Notes under the pieces: generated by a model
Seen by the model: only the letters and a program-made list of their open reading frames with translations
Databases searched by the model: none
Told to the model about the DNA's origin: nothing
From: Betaproteobacteria bacterium HGW-Betaproteobacteria-2
GTDB lineage: Bacteria; Pseudomonadota; Gammaproteobacteria; Burkholderiales; Methylophilaceae
NCBI GenBank assembly: GCA_002842255.1
Contig: PHCM01000066.1
Span: 1-7,742, forward strand
Direction of reading: 5' to 3'
Length of the DNA: 7,742 bases
Shown here: piece after piece, positions 1 to 6,146 of the stretch
Layout: each line of letters starts with the position of its first letter
Position numbering within the stretch: the first letter of the stretch is position 1
Made by a program: the position numbers and the translations under genes

Positions 1-745
1 GCGGACCGCCCCGGTCCCAGGTCACGGTCAGGCCGACGTTATCGCGATCGATATCCTGATGGTCGACGAAAGTGCCGGAGCGCTCGATCTCGCCGTTGAG
101 GCGGATGCCGAGGCCACTGTCGCCGATGCCGGTCGTCAGGTCGAAACCACCGATCTGCATGTCGTACTGACCGAGGGTGACATGGGCACTGCCGGAGAAA
201 TCGCGCTCCGGACGCTTGGTAATCATGTGGATGCTGCCGCCCAGACCTTCCATGCCAAGGGCGACACTACCCGGCCCCTTGATGATTTCGACCCGCTCAA
301 CATTGCTGAAGGCCGACTGGTCGACATCCTCGAAATAGAGCTGGCGGAAACCGTTGCGCGTGACCGAAGCATCGAAGCCGCGCAGCTTCCAGGACATACT
401 GGCAAATGGTGCAGTTCTGCTATTGCCGCTGTAGGCAGATGGCACGCTTTTCAGCACATCGCCCACATCGATCGCCCCGCTGTCCTGGATCTGCGCCCAG
501 TTGATGGCCTGGCTACTCTGCGGCACGATCAGATTATCTGCCTGAAAGCGGGTCACTGCCGTCGATTGCGGTGTCGCATACTTTGCCGACATGTCCATCG
601 CGCCATATACATCAATATCCGGCAGGCTGATATCCGTAACTCCGGCCAATTTTTGCCCTTCTGCATGATCGGCACTCTCGGCCGCTAAAGCAGTGCCGCA
701 AAGCAATGCAGCTGACAGAATCAGCATATTCTTGCTCAAACTCAT
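1..745 (-). CDS. TonB-dependent siderophore-type outer-membrane receptor, N-terminal part
   Basis: The first 248 residues are visible and the gene continues beyond the left edge. Seen: a signal peptide at residues 1-21 (hydrophobic LILSAALLCGTALA, cleavage likely around Ala21/Ala22), a possible TonB box around residues 39-48 (ISLPDIDVYG), then a plug domain at about residues 55-180. The plug carries DVLKSVPS, SWKLRGFD, NVERVEIIKGPGSVALG and GGSIHMITKRP, typical of siderophore-type receptors of the FhuA/FpvA class. The first beta-barrel strands follow. The start at 745 has a strong AGGGGG ribosome site (751-756) five bases upstream. Family knowledge: such receptors bind a ferric siderophore or similar ligand in the outer membrane and import it using TonB-ExbBD energy. 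The ligand cannot be told from this part. It is transcribed divergently from the regB-like kinase and shares with it an intergenic region with two RegA-type palindromes, so redox control is possible but inferred. Confidence 0.93.
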   Translation of the reverse strand, partial: MSLSKNMLILSAALLCGTALAAESADHAEGQKLAGVTDISLPDIDVYGAMDMSAKYATPQSTAVTRFQADNLIVPQSSQAINWAQIQDSGAIDVGDVLKSVPSAYSGNSRTAPFASMSWKLRGFDASVTRNGFRQLYFEDVDQSAFSNVERVEIIKGPGSVALGMEGLGGSIHMITKRPERDFSGSAHVTLGQYDMQIGGFDLTTGIGDSGLGIRLNGEIERSGTFVDHQDIDRDNVGLTVTWDRGGP

Positions 746-757
746 GTTAACCCCCTG

Positions 758-786
758 TTTTTATTGTGTGTGCATTCTAGGTGCAA
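758..786 (-). promoter_or_regulatory. Candidate sigma70 promoter of the TonB receptor gene
   Basis: On the minus strand, TTGCAC (revcomp of 781-786) is followed after 17 bases by TAAAAA (revcomp of 758-763), and the AGGGGG ribosome site lies just downstream. An alternative -10 is TAGAAT (revcomp of 774-779) with a poor -35. The RegA-type palindrome at 803-819 lies immediately upstream of the -35, where an activator would sit. This is motif matching only. Confidence 0.3.
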
Positions 787-802
787 GCGCTGACGGAGGA
801 AA

Positions 803-819
803 TGCGACATATAGTCGCA
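803..819. promoter_or_regulatory. RegA/PrrA/RoxR-type palindrome, site 1
   Basis: TGCGAC-ATATA-GTCGCA is a perfect 6-bp inverted repeat with a 5-bp spacer. It fits the known RegA/PrrA-type recognition pattern (GCGRC, short spacer, GTCGC). It lies in the divergent promoter region beside a gene for a RegB-type kinase, and the matching RegA-type regulator is encoded at 5361-5912. Its position just upstream of the candidate receptor promoter suggests action on that gene, on the kinase gene, or both. Binding is inferred. Confidence 0.55.
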
Positions 820-866
820 GCCAGCGAATAGCACAGCAGGCTCCACAATCGGCCGGATGAACCATC

Positions 867-881
867 GCGGCAATTTGTCGC
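867..881. promoter_or_regulatory. RegA/PrrA/RoxR-type palindrome, site 2
   Basis: GCGGC-AATTT-GTCGC, flanked by C and A, matches the RegA-type consensus with the same 5-bp spacer as site 1. Its centre (874) lies 63 bp from that of site 1 (811), close to six helical turns, so both could be bound on the same DNA face. It ends 35 bp before the kinase start codon and probably overlaps the kinase promoter, suggesting autoregulation. Confidence 0.55.
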
Positions 882-916
882 AACAAAGTTCATGCATTGC
901 GCGCTAAAATCGGAAC

Positions 917-2191
917 ATGTTCGCCAGACATTTCCATCCGCATACCGCCGCGACCAAAAACCTGCGCCGCCTGTTCTGGGTGCGCAATGTCGTCATCGGC
1001 TTCCTGGCGTCAATTGCACTGCTGCTGCATTACCTCAATATTCCCTTGAGCCCCTGGCCGATAGCTGTGGCTCTGGGCGCCATGCTGTTGCTGAATGTCA
1101 TGACCTGGTGGCGCCTGCGCGATCCGGTCGGCGTCAGCGAAACCGAGCTGCTGGTGCAATTGCTGGGGGATATCGTCGCGCTGACGACGCTGTTCTATTT
1201 CACCGGCGGCTACAGCAACCCTTTCGTCTGGATGTATCTACTGCCGCTGGCGATTGCCGCCGTTGCGCTCAACACGCTTTATGTCTGGCTGATTGCCGGG
1301 CTGGCCGTACTCAGTTATTCCATGCTGGTATTCTTCCACATCCCCTTATCCCACCTGCATGTGCATGCCGGAGTCGGCATGGATCTCGATATCCATCTGG
1401 TCGGCATGTGGCTGGGCTTTGTGGTCAGCGCCGGCATCTTTGCCTTTTTCGTCACCCGTATCGGGCAAAACCTGCGTGAGTATGACCGCATCACGGCAGA
1501 AGCACGGGAATCGGCGCTGGAGAGTGAGCGCATGCTCGCACTCGGCGCACTGGCCACGGCGGCCGCGCACGAACTGGGGACGCCGCTGGCAACCATGGCC
1601 GTGCTGACCCGCGAAATGAGCGAAGAATATGCCCATATCCCGGAGTTGCAGCAGGATCTCGATCTACTGCGCAAACAAGTCGATCGCTGCAAGGACATTC
1701 TGACTTCGCTGACCTCTTCGGCAGGGGATGCCCGTGCGGTCGACGCCAACGGCATCGCGCTCGATGATTTCCTCGAAAACACCATCCAGCGCTGGCGTGA
1801 CATTCGCCCTGCAGTGCAATTGAGCTGTGCCTTCAAGGGCAGCACCCCGGCGCCAAAGATCGTCACCGACCTGGCTCTGGGCATGGCACTGATCAACCTG
1901 CTGGACAATGCAGCTGATGCATCGCCGGAGCGCGTGGACATAGAAGGCGAATGGGATCATTCGCTGCTGACATTGCATATACGGGACTACGGTGCAGGCC
2001 TGACGGAAGAAGCGGCACGGCATGCGGGCACGCCATTCTTTACCACCAAACGCGAAGAAGGCATGGGGCTGGGCCTCTATCTTTCCCGCATCATCCTCGG
2101 ACGCTTCAATGGCAGCGTGAATCTGGACAAGCATCCGGACAGCGGAACTATAACCTGCATACGCCTGCCGCTGACCGGACTGGCGGCATAG
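917..2191 (+). CDS. regB: RegB/PrrB/RoxS-type redox sensor histidine kinase
   Basis: A 424-residue membrane histidine kinase. Six hydrophobic segments lie at about residues 22-40, 46-65, 78-96, 103-120, 121-141 and 160-180, as in RegB. The loop after the third holds GGYSNPF (97-103), the family's GGxxNPF quinone-binding motif. The H-box AAAHELGTPLATM has His218 as phosphoacceptor. Cys258 in VDRCKDIL matches the redox-active cysteine of RegB. The ATP-binding domain has the N-box (INLLDNAADAS, about 326-336), G1 (DYGAG, 357-361), F-box (PFFTTK) and G2 (GMGLGL, 382-387). Family knowledge: RegB autophosphorylates under reducing or low-oxygen conditions and passes phosphate to RegA; oxidised quinone and cysteine oxidation inhibit it. 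The partner regulator is encoded at 5361-5912, on the far side of the cyd genes. No strong ribosome site precedes the ATG; the start is chosen because it puts the cytoplasmic basic stretch before the first membrane segment. Alternative names are prrB, roxS and actS. Confidence 0.95.
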   Translation: MFARHFHPHTAATKNLRRLFWVRNVVIGFLASIALLLHYLNIPLSPWPIAVALGAMLLLNVMTWWRLRDPVGVSETELLVQLLGDIVALTTLFYFTGGYSNPFVWMYLLPLAIAAVALNTLYVWLIAGLAVLSYSMLVFFHIPLSHLHVHAGVGMDLDIHLVGMWLGFVVSAGIFAFFVTRIGQNLREYDRITAEARESALESERMLALGALATAAAHELGTPLATMAVLTREMSEEYAHIPELQQDLDLLRKQVDRCKDILTSLTSSAGDARAVDANGIALDDFLENTIQRWRDIRPAVQLSCAFKGSTPAPKIVTDLALGMALINLLDNAADASPERVDIEGEWDHSLLTLHIRDYGAGLTEEAARHAGTPFFTTKREEGMGLGLYLSRIILGRFNGSVNLDKHPDSGTITCIRLPLTGLAA

Positions 2192-2202
2192 AGTATGGTT
2201 TG

Positions 2203-2231
2203 CCAATTGTGAATGACGCTATCCAAATTGT
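2203..2231 (+). repeat. Short direct repeat upstream of cydP
   Basis: CCAATTGT (2203-2210) recurs as CCAAATTGT (2223-2231), 20 bp start to start, about two helical turns. It lies just after the kinase stop codon in the 110-bp gap before cydP. A possible -10 (TTATGC, 2231-2236) overlaps the second copy, with TTGTGA (2207-2212) as a weak -35. It could be an operator for a separate cyd promoter or chance in an A/T-rich stretch. Confidence 0.25.
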
Positions 2232-2251
2232 TATGCAGCTTCAGAATCCAC

Positions 2252-2266
2252 GCGGCTACCAGTGAC
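2252..2266. promoter_or_regulatory. Degenerate RegA-type site before cydP
   Basis: GCGGC-TACCA-GTGAC has one perfect half-site and the 5-bp spacing of the two strong palindromes, but two mismatches in the second half (GTGAC for GTCGC). Its position 36 bp before the cydP start, downstream of the tentative promoter, is compatible with regulation of the cyd genes. The match is weak and could be chance. Confidence 0.2.
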
Positions 2267-2301
2267 TACACATGAATCAGCGACAGGACTAAACTGAAGC
2301 C

Positions 2302-2481
2302 ATGCCGAAAACCTGGTTCCCGCGCCGCAAACGTCGTTTCCCCCTCAAATGGGAAATCACGCTGGCCTTGATCATCAAGGTCTTGTTGCTCTATGTGCTT
2401 TGGGCGCTGTTCTTCGACCAACCGATGCCCAAGGAAGACCGTGGCGAGAACACCAGCCGTATCATTTTGAATAAACCCTGA
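2302..2481 (+). CDS. cydP: CydP-like small membrane protein of cytochrome bd operon
   Basis: A 59-residue protein encoded directly before cydA, with 10 bp between them. Seen: a very basic N-terminus ([11 protein letters not shown], residues 6-16), one hydrophobic helix at about residues 18-38 ([21 protein letters not shown]), and a short polar tail ending in LNKP. The basic N-terminus predicts N-in topology with the tail in the periplasm. Size, single helix and position match CydP, the putative small subunit often found upstream of cydA in proteobacteria; its biochemical role is poorly defined. The start at 2302 is preceded only by a weak GAAG, and an upstream in-frame ATG at 2272 is closed by TAA at 2290, so 2302 is the first usable start. 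The AAGGA for cydA overlaps the last base of this stop codon, suggesting coupled translation. Confidence 0.85.
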   Translation: MPKTWFPRRKRRFPLKWEITLALIIKVLLLYVLWALFFDQPMPKEDRGENTSRIILNKP

Positions 2482-2491
2482 AGGAACTACC

Positions 2492-4042
2492 ATGCTACCC
2501 ACCACAGAAGTCGTCGATCTCAGTCGCCTGCAATTCGGGGCCACCGCGCTGTACCACTTCCTGTTCGTGCCGCTGACGCTGGGGCTGTCCTGGCTGCTGG
2601 TGATTATGGAATCGGTCTATGTCATGACCGGCAAGGAAATCTACCGCGACATGACCAAGTTCTGGGGCAAGCTGTTCGGCATCAACTTCGCCATGGGCGT
2701 CACTACCGGCATCACGTTGGAGTTCCAGTTCGGCACCAACTGGGCCTATTACTCGCACTACGTCGGCGACATCTTCGGCGCGCCGCTGGCGATTGAGGGC
2801 CTGATGGCTTTCTTCCTCGAATCAACCTTCGTCGGCCTGTTCTTCTTTGGCTGGAACCGGCTTTCCAAGGAAAAACACCTGATGGTGACTTTTCTCGTTG
2901 CCATCGGCTCCAACCTTTCCGCGCTGTGGATCCTGATCGCCAACGGCTGGATGCAGAACCCGGTGGGCGCGGCTTTCAACATCGAAACCATGCGCATGGA
3001 AATGACCAATTTCTCCGAGCTGATCTTCAACCCGGTGGCGCAGGTCAAGTTCGTACACACCGTGGCCGCCGGCTACGTCACCGCTTCCATGTTCGTGCTT
3101 GGTATTTCATCCTGGTACCTGCTGAAAAAGCGCGATACCGGCTTTGCCCTGCGATCGGTTGCCATCGCCTGTAGTTTCGGCCTGGCCTCCATCCTGTCGG
3201 TCATCGTGCTGGGTGACGAATCCGGCTACGCCACCGGCGAAGTGCAGAAAGTCAAACTGGCTGCCATCGAGGCCGAGTGGCACACCGAAAAACCACCCGC
3301 CGCCTTCACGCTTATCGGTTGGCCCAACCAGGAAGAGGAACGCACCGATTACGCGATAAAGATCCCTTATGCGCTGGGATTGATTGCCACCCGCTCGATT
3401 GACGAACCGGTGATTGGTATCAGCGACCTCAAGGCAGAAAACGAACAGCGTATCCGCAACGGCATGCTGGCCTATGACGCTTTGAGCCGCCTGAAAGCAG
3501 GTGAAGAAGGTGCGCGTACGGAGTTCGAGCAACACCAGCATGACCTCGGCTATGGCCTGCTGCTGAAAAAATACACACCAGACGTGACGGACGCCACTGA
3601 AGAACAGATCAAGTCCGCCACCAACGACACCATCCCCAAGGTTGCCCCGCTGTTCTGGAGCTTCCGCATCATGGTCGGCCTCGGCTTCCTGTTCCTGTTC
3701 ATCTTCGGTGCCGCTTTCTACTACACCGCCAAACGCCAGATCGAAGAAAAGACCTGGCTGTTGAGGCTGTGCCTGTATGCCATTCCCTTGCCATGGATCG
3801 CAGCAGAACTGGGCTGGATCGTTGCCGAATATGGTCGCCAGCCGTGGACCATCTCCGGCATATTGCCGACGCATCTTTCCACCTCATCGCTGTCGGCGGG
3901 CGATCTGTATTTCAGCCTGGCCGGCTTCATCGGCTTCTACACGCTGCTGTTGATCGTGGAACTGTTCCTGATGTTCAAGTACGCGCGACTGGGGCCATCC
4001 AGCCTGCACACCGGCAAATACCACTTCGAACAAGCGGCATAA
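2492..4042 (+). CDS. cydA: Cytochrome bd ubiquinol oxidase subunit I
   Basis: A 516-residue protein that follows E. coli CydA almost throughout. CydA is the haem-bearing subunit of the bd quinol oxidase in the inner membrane: it oxidises quinol at a periplasmic loop and reduces O2 to water at the b595/d site, with high oxygen affinity. Conserved residues: His22 (E. coli His19, haem ligand), His189 (His186) and Met394 (Met393) for haem b558, Glu102 and Glu110 (Glu99, Glu107), and Glu446 in EYGRQPW (Glu445). Lys255 and Glu260 in the Q-loop correspond to the quinol-binding pair Lys252/Glu257. The Q-loop is the long type: GDESGY is followed by over 100 polar residues up to IPKVAPL near 381. It ends KYHFEQAA. 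An AAGGA site lies 6 bp before the ATG. CydB, CydX and CydP are encoded alongside. Confidence 0.99.
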   Translation: MLPTTEVVDLSRLQFGATALYHFLFVPLTLGLSWLLVIMESVYVMTGKEIYRDMTKFWGKLFGINFAMGVTTGITLEFQFGTNWAYYSHYVGDIFGAPLAIEGLMAFFLESTFVGLFFFGWNRLSKEKHLMVTFLVAIGSNLSALWILIANGWMQNPVGAAFNIETMRMEMTNFSELIFNPVAQVKFVHTVAAGYVTASMFVLGISSWYLLKKRDTGFALRSVAIACSFGLASILSVIVLGDESGYATGEVQKVKLAAIEAEWHTEKPPAAFTLIGWPNQEEERTDYAIKIPYALGLIATRSIDEPVIGISDLKAENEQRIRNGMLAYDALSRLKAGEEGARTEFEQHQHDLGYGLLLKKYTPDVTDATEEQIKSATNDTIPKVAPLFWSFRIMVGLGFLFLFIFGAAFYYTAKRQIEEKTWLLRLCLYAIPLPWIAAELGWIVAEYGRQPWTISGILPTHLSTSSLSAGDLYFSLAGFIGFYTLLLIVELFLMFKYARLGPSSLHTGKYHFEQAA

Positions 4043-4052
4043 GGAGAACGTC

Positions 4053-5195
4053 ATGATTCTGGACTATGAAAGCCTGAAGCTGATCTGGTGGTTGTTCATC
4101 GGCGTACTGCTGATCGGTTTCGCCATTACCGATGGCTTCGACATGGGTGTCACTGCATGGCTGCCCTTCCTCGGCAAGAACGACGACGAACGCCGCGTCA
4201 TCATCAACACGGTCGGTGCCGTGTGGGAAGGCAACCAGGTCTGGTTCATCACTGCCGGCGGCGCGATATTCGCGGCCTGGCCGTTCGTCTACGCTGCCGC
4301 CTTCTCCGGTCTTTACATCGCATTATTGCTGGTGCTATTCGCCATGTTCTTCCGCCCGGTCGGCTTCGACTATCGCAGCAAACTCGCGGACCCGCGCTGG
4401 CGCAACTTCTGGGATTGGGGCCTGTTCGTCGGTGGCGCAGTGCCCGCACTGATCTTCGGCGTCGCCTTCGGCAACCTGCTGCTGGGCCTGCCCTTCCATC
4501 TGGATGACACCATGCGCTCCTATTACACCGGCAGTTTCTGGGGCCTGCTCAATCCTTTCGCCCTGCTGTCCGGCGTGGTCAGCCTGTCCATGCTGATGAT
4601 GCATGGCGCCATCTATCTGGAACTGCGCACTGACGGCACCGTGCAAGCACGTGCACGCAAGGCGGCACTGGCCGCCGGCATCGTTTGTGCCACAGCCTTT
4701 GCACTGGCCGGCATCTGGCTGGCGTTCGGCATAGAAGGCTATCGCATCGTCTCCATGCCGGATGCCAACTCCGTCTTCAACCCACTGGCGAAGACGGTTG
4801 AAATCTCGGCCGGCGCGTGGCTCAGCAACTATCAGACCTGGCCCTGGATGATGGCTGCACCGGTAGCAGGATTCCTCGGCATTGCACTGGCGCTATGGCA
4901 AGGACGTGTCGGCCGCCAGGGACTGGCTTTTTTCTTCAGTTCGCTGGCCCTGAGCGGCATCATCCTGACCGCCGGCTTCTCCATGTTCCCCTTCGTCATG
5001 CCGTCGTCGACCGACCCAAACAGCAGCCTGACGCTATGGGATGCGGCTTCCAGCCAGAAGACACTGGGCATCATGTTTATCGTCACCATCATATTCCTGC
5101 CGCTAATTCTGATTTATACCTCATGGGTATATCGCGTACTCAGGGGCAAGGTTACGGTTCAATCCATTCATGACAACACACACACTGCCTATTAG
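4053..5195 (+). CDS. cydB: Cytochrome bd ubiquinol oxidase subunit II
   Basis: A 380-residue multi-helix membrane protein, essentially the length of E. coli CydB (379). CydB pairs with CydA to form the bd oxidase, contributing the structural half, a bound quinone and a proton path to the active site. Seen: IWWLFIGVLLIGFAITDGFDMGV at the N-terminus, GNQVWFITAGGAIFAAWP, FFRPVGFDYRSK, a WRNFWDWG stretch, MFPFVMPSSTDPN near the C-terminus, and an ending NTHTAY like E. coli NTHSLY. One conservative difference: the proton-path Asp58 of E. coli is Glu59 here (VWEGNQVW). AAGGAGA (4041-4047) immediately follows the cydA stop and sets the start. Ten bases separate cydA and cydB, and nine separate cydB and cydX, so the genes are almost certainly co-transcribed. 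Confidence 0.99.
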   Translation: MILDYESLKLIWWLFIGVLLIGFAITDGFDMGVTAWLPFLGKNDDERRVIINTVGAVWEGNQVWFITAGGAIFAAWPFVYAAAFSGLYIALLLVLFAMFFRPVGFDYRSKLADPRWRNFWDWGLFVGGAVPALIFGVAFGNLLLGLPFHLDDTMRSYYTGSFWGLLNPFALLSGVVSLSMLMMHGAIYLELRTDGTVQARARKAALAAGIVCATAFALAGIWLAFGIEGYRIVSMPDANSVFNPLAKTVEISAGAWLSNYQTWPWMMAAPVAGFLGIALALWQGRVGRQGLAFFFSSLALSGIILTAGFSMFPFVMPSSTDPNSSLTLWDAASSQKTLGIMFIVTIIFLPLILIYTSWVYRVLRGKVTVQSIHDNTHTAY

Positions 5196-5204
5196 GAGCT
5201 CATC

Positions 5205-5306
5205 ATGTGGTATTTCGCCTGGGTACTCGGTATCGGCCTCGCAGTCGGATTCGCCATCATCAACGCCATGTGGCTGGAAGCAGAACAGCCTTATGAAGAA
5301 CAGTAA
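5205..5306 (+). CDS. cydX: Cytochrome bd small subunit CydX
   Basis: A 33-residue single-helix protein, beginning MWYFAWVLGIGLAVGFAIIN and ending in an acidic tail (EAEQPYEEQ). The opening MWYFAWxLG is the hallmark of CydX (YbgT family). CydX lies against CydA in the membrane and stabilises the haem b595/d site; in E. coli its loss impairs oxidase activity. AGGAG (5194-5198) overlaps the cydB stop codon, six bases before the ATG, which indicates translational coupling with cydB. It completes a cydP-A-B-X operon. The cydDC genes for the exporter needed for bd assembly are not in this window. Confidence 0.96.
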   Translation: MWYFAWVLGIGLAVGFAIINAMWLEAEQPYEEQ

Positions 5307-5323
5307 GCGCAAGACTTTCATGC

Positions 5324-5340
5324 GCGACAACCTTGCGACA
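5324..5340 (+). promoter_or_regulatory. Tandem GCGACA half-sites before regA
   Basis: GCGACA occurs at 5324-5329 and again at 5335-5340, 11 bp start to start, about one helical turn. GCGAC is the left half of the RegA-type palindrome at 803-819, but here the halves are in direct rather than inverted order. It sits in the 54-bp gap between cydX and regA, 20 bp before the regA start. Autoregulation is conceivable; chance is also plausible. Confidence 0.25.
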
Positions 5341-5360
5341 GCCGAGGATTGTGTCTGGCT

Positions 5361-5912
5361 ATGAAAACGCCGGCAGAGAATCTGCCCAGCCTGCTGCTGG
5401 TAGACGACGATGAGACCTTCTGCGCTGTCATGAGCAAGGCGCTCAGACGTCGCGGCTATGAAGTGGCCGTCGCGCATGATGTTGAAAACGCCACGCGCAT
5501 GGCAGAAGAAGAACCGCCGGAATACGCTGTCGTCGATTTGAAAATGCCGGGAGACTCCGGCCTGGTGCTGGTACGGCGTCTCAACGCCATTGATCCCACC
5601 ACGCGCATTGTGGTCCTGACTGGCTATGCCAGCATCACCACAGCGATTGAAGCGGTCAAACTGGGAGCCACACACTATCTGGCCAAGCCGGTTGATGCCG
5701 ACGAAGTCATCGCCGCCTTTCACAAGGCCGATGGCGACGACAGCATCTCGGTTGCCAGCAACCCGCTGTCGGTCGACCGGCTGGAATGGGAACACATCCA
5801 GCGCGTGCTGACCGAACACGAAGGCAACATCTCCGCCACCGCACGCGCACTCAATATGCATCGTCGCACACTGCAAAGAAAACTCGCCAAAAACGCACCC
5901 AAAAGCGTCTAA
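5361..5912 (+). CDS. regA: RegA/PrrA/RoxR-type response regulator
   Basis: A 183-residue response regulator, close to the usual RegA length of about 184. The receiver domain spans residues 9-120: acidic triad Asp15-Asp17 (LLLVDDDETF), phosphoacceptor Asp59 in VVDLKMPGDSGL, Thr87 (VVLTGYA) and Lys109 (YLAKPVDADE). A short linker with a proline (NPLSVDRLEWEHI) leads to a Fis-type helix-turn-helix at about 142-176, ending ISATARALNMHRRTLQRKLA, the highly conserved RegA DNA-recognition region. Family knowledge: phosphorylated by RegB, it controls respiratory and redox genes, including terminal oxidases. ATG at 5361 is preferred over an in-frame TTG at 5349, because GAGGA (5344-5348) abuts the TTG but lies 12 bp from the ATG; that spacing is long, so initiation may be weak. 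The regB-like partner lies more than 3 kb upstream, across the cyd operon. No clear terminator follows. Confidence 0.95.
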   Translation: MKTPAENLPSLLLVDDDETFCAVMSKALRRRGYEVAVAHDVENATRMAEEEPPEYAVVDLKMPGDSGLVLVRRLNAIDPTTRIVVLTGYASITTAIEAVKLGATHYLAKPVDADEVIAAFHKADGDDSISVASNPLSVDRLEWEHIQRVLTEHEGNISATARALNMHRRTLQRKLAKNAPKSV

Positions 5913-6013
5913 AAAAGCACCAACCTGCTGGTCCACATCACGCGCAATACAAAGCTGATTCAGGAGGCGCGCGCTATCTCGTTAGCAGATTTCGGACTGT
6001 ACCCTGGAAAATA

Positions 6014-6072
6014 CGGCATAATTAGAAAAAAAAGAAAGCTTGGTAATGAGCGCATACCAAAACCTTATGCCG
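6014..6072. repeat. Nested inverted repeats upstream of the CheB-CheR gene
   Basis: Outer arms CGGCATAA (6014-6021) and TTATGCCG (6065-6072) are perfect complements. Inside them lie TTGGTA (6040-6045) and TACCAA (6055-6060), also perfect, with a 9-base loop. Read on the minus strand, the inner hairpin is followed by a T-rich tract (complement of A 6024-6031), which resembles a weak terminator, but no minus-strand gene is nearby. On the plus strand it could form an mRNA leader structure for the downstream gene. CATAAT (6017-6022) within the left arm resembles a -10 box but lacks a good -35. Confidence 0.45.
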
Positions 6073-6110
6073 AATCCACCGTTCAGTCCCCTCACTCCCG
6101 CACCCGGGAA

Positions 6111-6146
6111 ATGATGCGTTTGCCCGGCAATTACCCAATCCCATGA
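6111..6146 (+). CDS. Possible 11-codon leader ORF overlapping CheB-CheR start
   Basis: ATGATG at 6111-6116 opens a short frame (MMRLPGNYPIP) whose TGA (6144-6146) overlaps the downstream ATG (6143-6145) in the classic ATGA arrangement. GGGA (6106-6109) lies four bases before the second ATG and could serve as ribosome site. The downstream gene has no Shine-Dalgarno sequence of its own, so re-initiation after this leader is a plausible mechanism. No conservation data are available and the ORF may be chance. Confidence 0.25.
   Translation: MMRLPGNYPIP

Larger units (their letters stand above)
5913..6146 (+). other. Gap after regA holding an open frame in phase with regA
   Basis: The 230-bp gap has no recognised gene. 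In the regA frame, the stop TAA (5910-5912) is followed by 77 sense codons without another stop, ending in TGA at 6144-6146. The only ATGs in this frame are at 6111 and 6114. An AGGAGG (5962-5967) lies in it without a usable start codon just downstream. The encoded stretch (for example LADFGLYPGKYGIIRKK) is not one I recognise. It may be chance openness or the remains of a gene or longer regulator tail. The gap also holds an eight-A run (6024-6031) and nested inverted repeats. Confidence 0.3.

Noticed and set aside
59..688. 209-codon plus-strand open frame at the left edge
   Set aside because: The opposite strand encodes a clear TonB-dependent receptor with signal peptide, plug motifs and ribosome site over the same bases.
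880..901. CGCAA...TTGCG inverted repeat just before the kinase gene
   Set aside because: Only 5-bp arms, overlapping the stronger RegA-type palindrome; no independent support.
905..910. TAAAAT as a -10 box for the kinase gene
   Set aside because: No acceptable -35 lies 16-18 bp upstream, so a sigma70 promoter could not be supported, although an activator-dependent one remains possible.
3107..3874. 255-codon open frame on the minus strand inside cydA
   Set aside because: It is a shadow of the conserved cydA reading frame, with low-complexity Gly/Gln/Glu-rich product and no supporting ribosome site.
5349..5360. Upstream in-frame TTG start for regA
   Set aside because: The GAGGA ribosome site directly abuts the TTG, leaving no spacing, and the RegA family normally starts close to the ATG at 5361.
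5448..5477. GCGGC and GTCGC half-sites inside the regA coding region
   Set aside because: The spacing (12 bp) differs from the upstream palindromes and the bases encode conserved receiver-domain residues, so chance is sufficient.
5919..5932. ACCA-N6-TGGT hairpin after regA as a terminator
   Set aside because: The stem is only 4 bp and no T-run follows.
5121..5936. 271-codon open frame on the minus strand covering the cydB end, cydX and regA
   Set aside because: It lies antisense to three well-supported genes, its protein has no recognised motif, and long antisense frames are common opposite G/C-ending codons.
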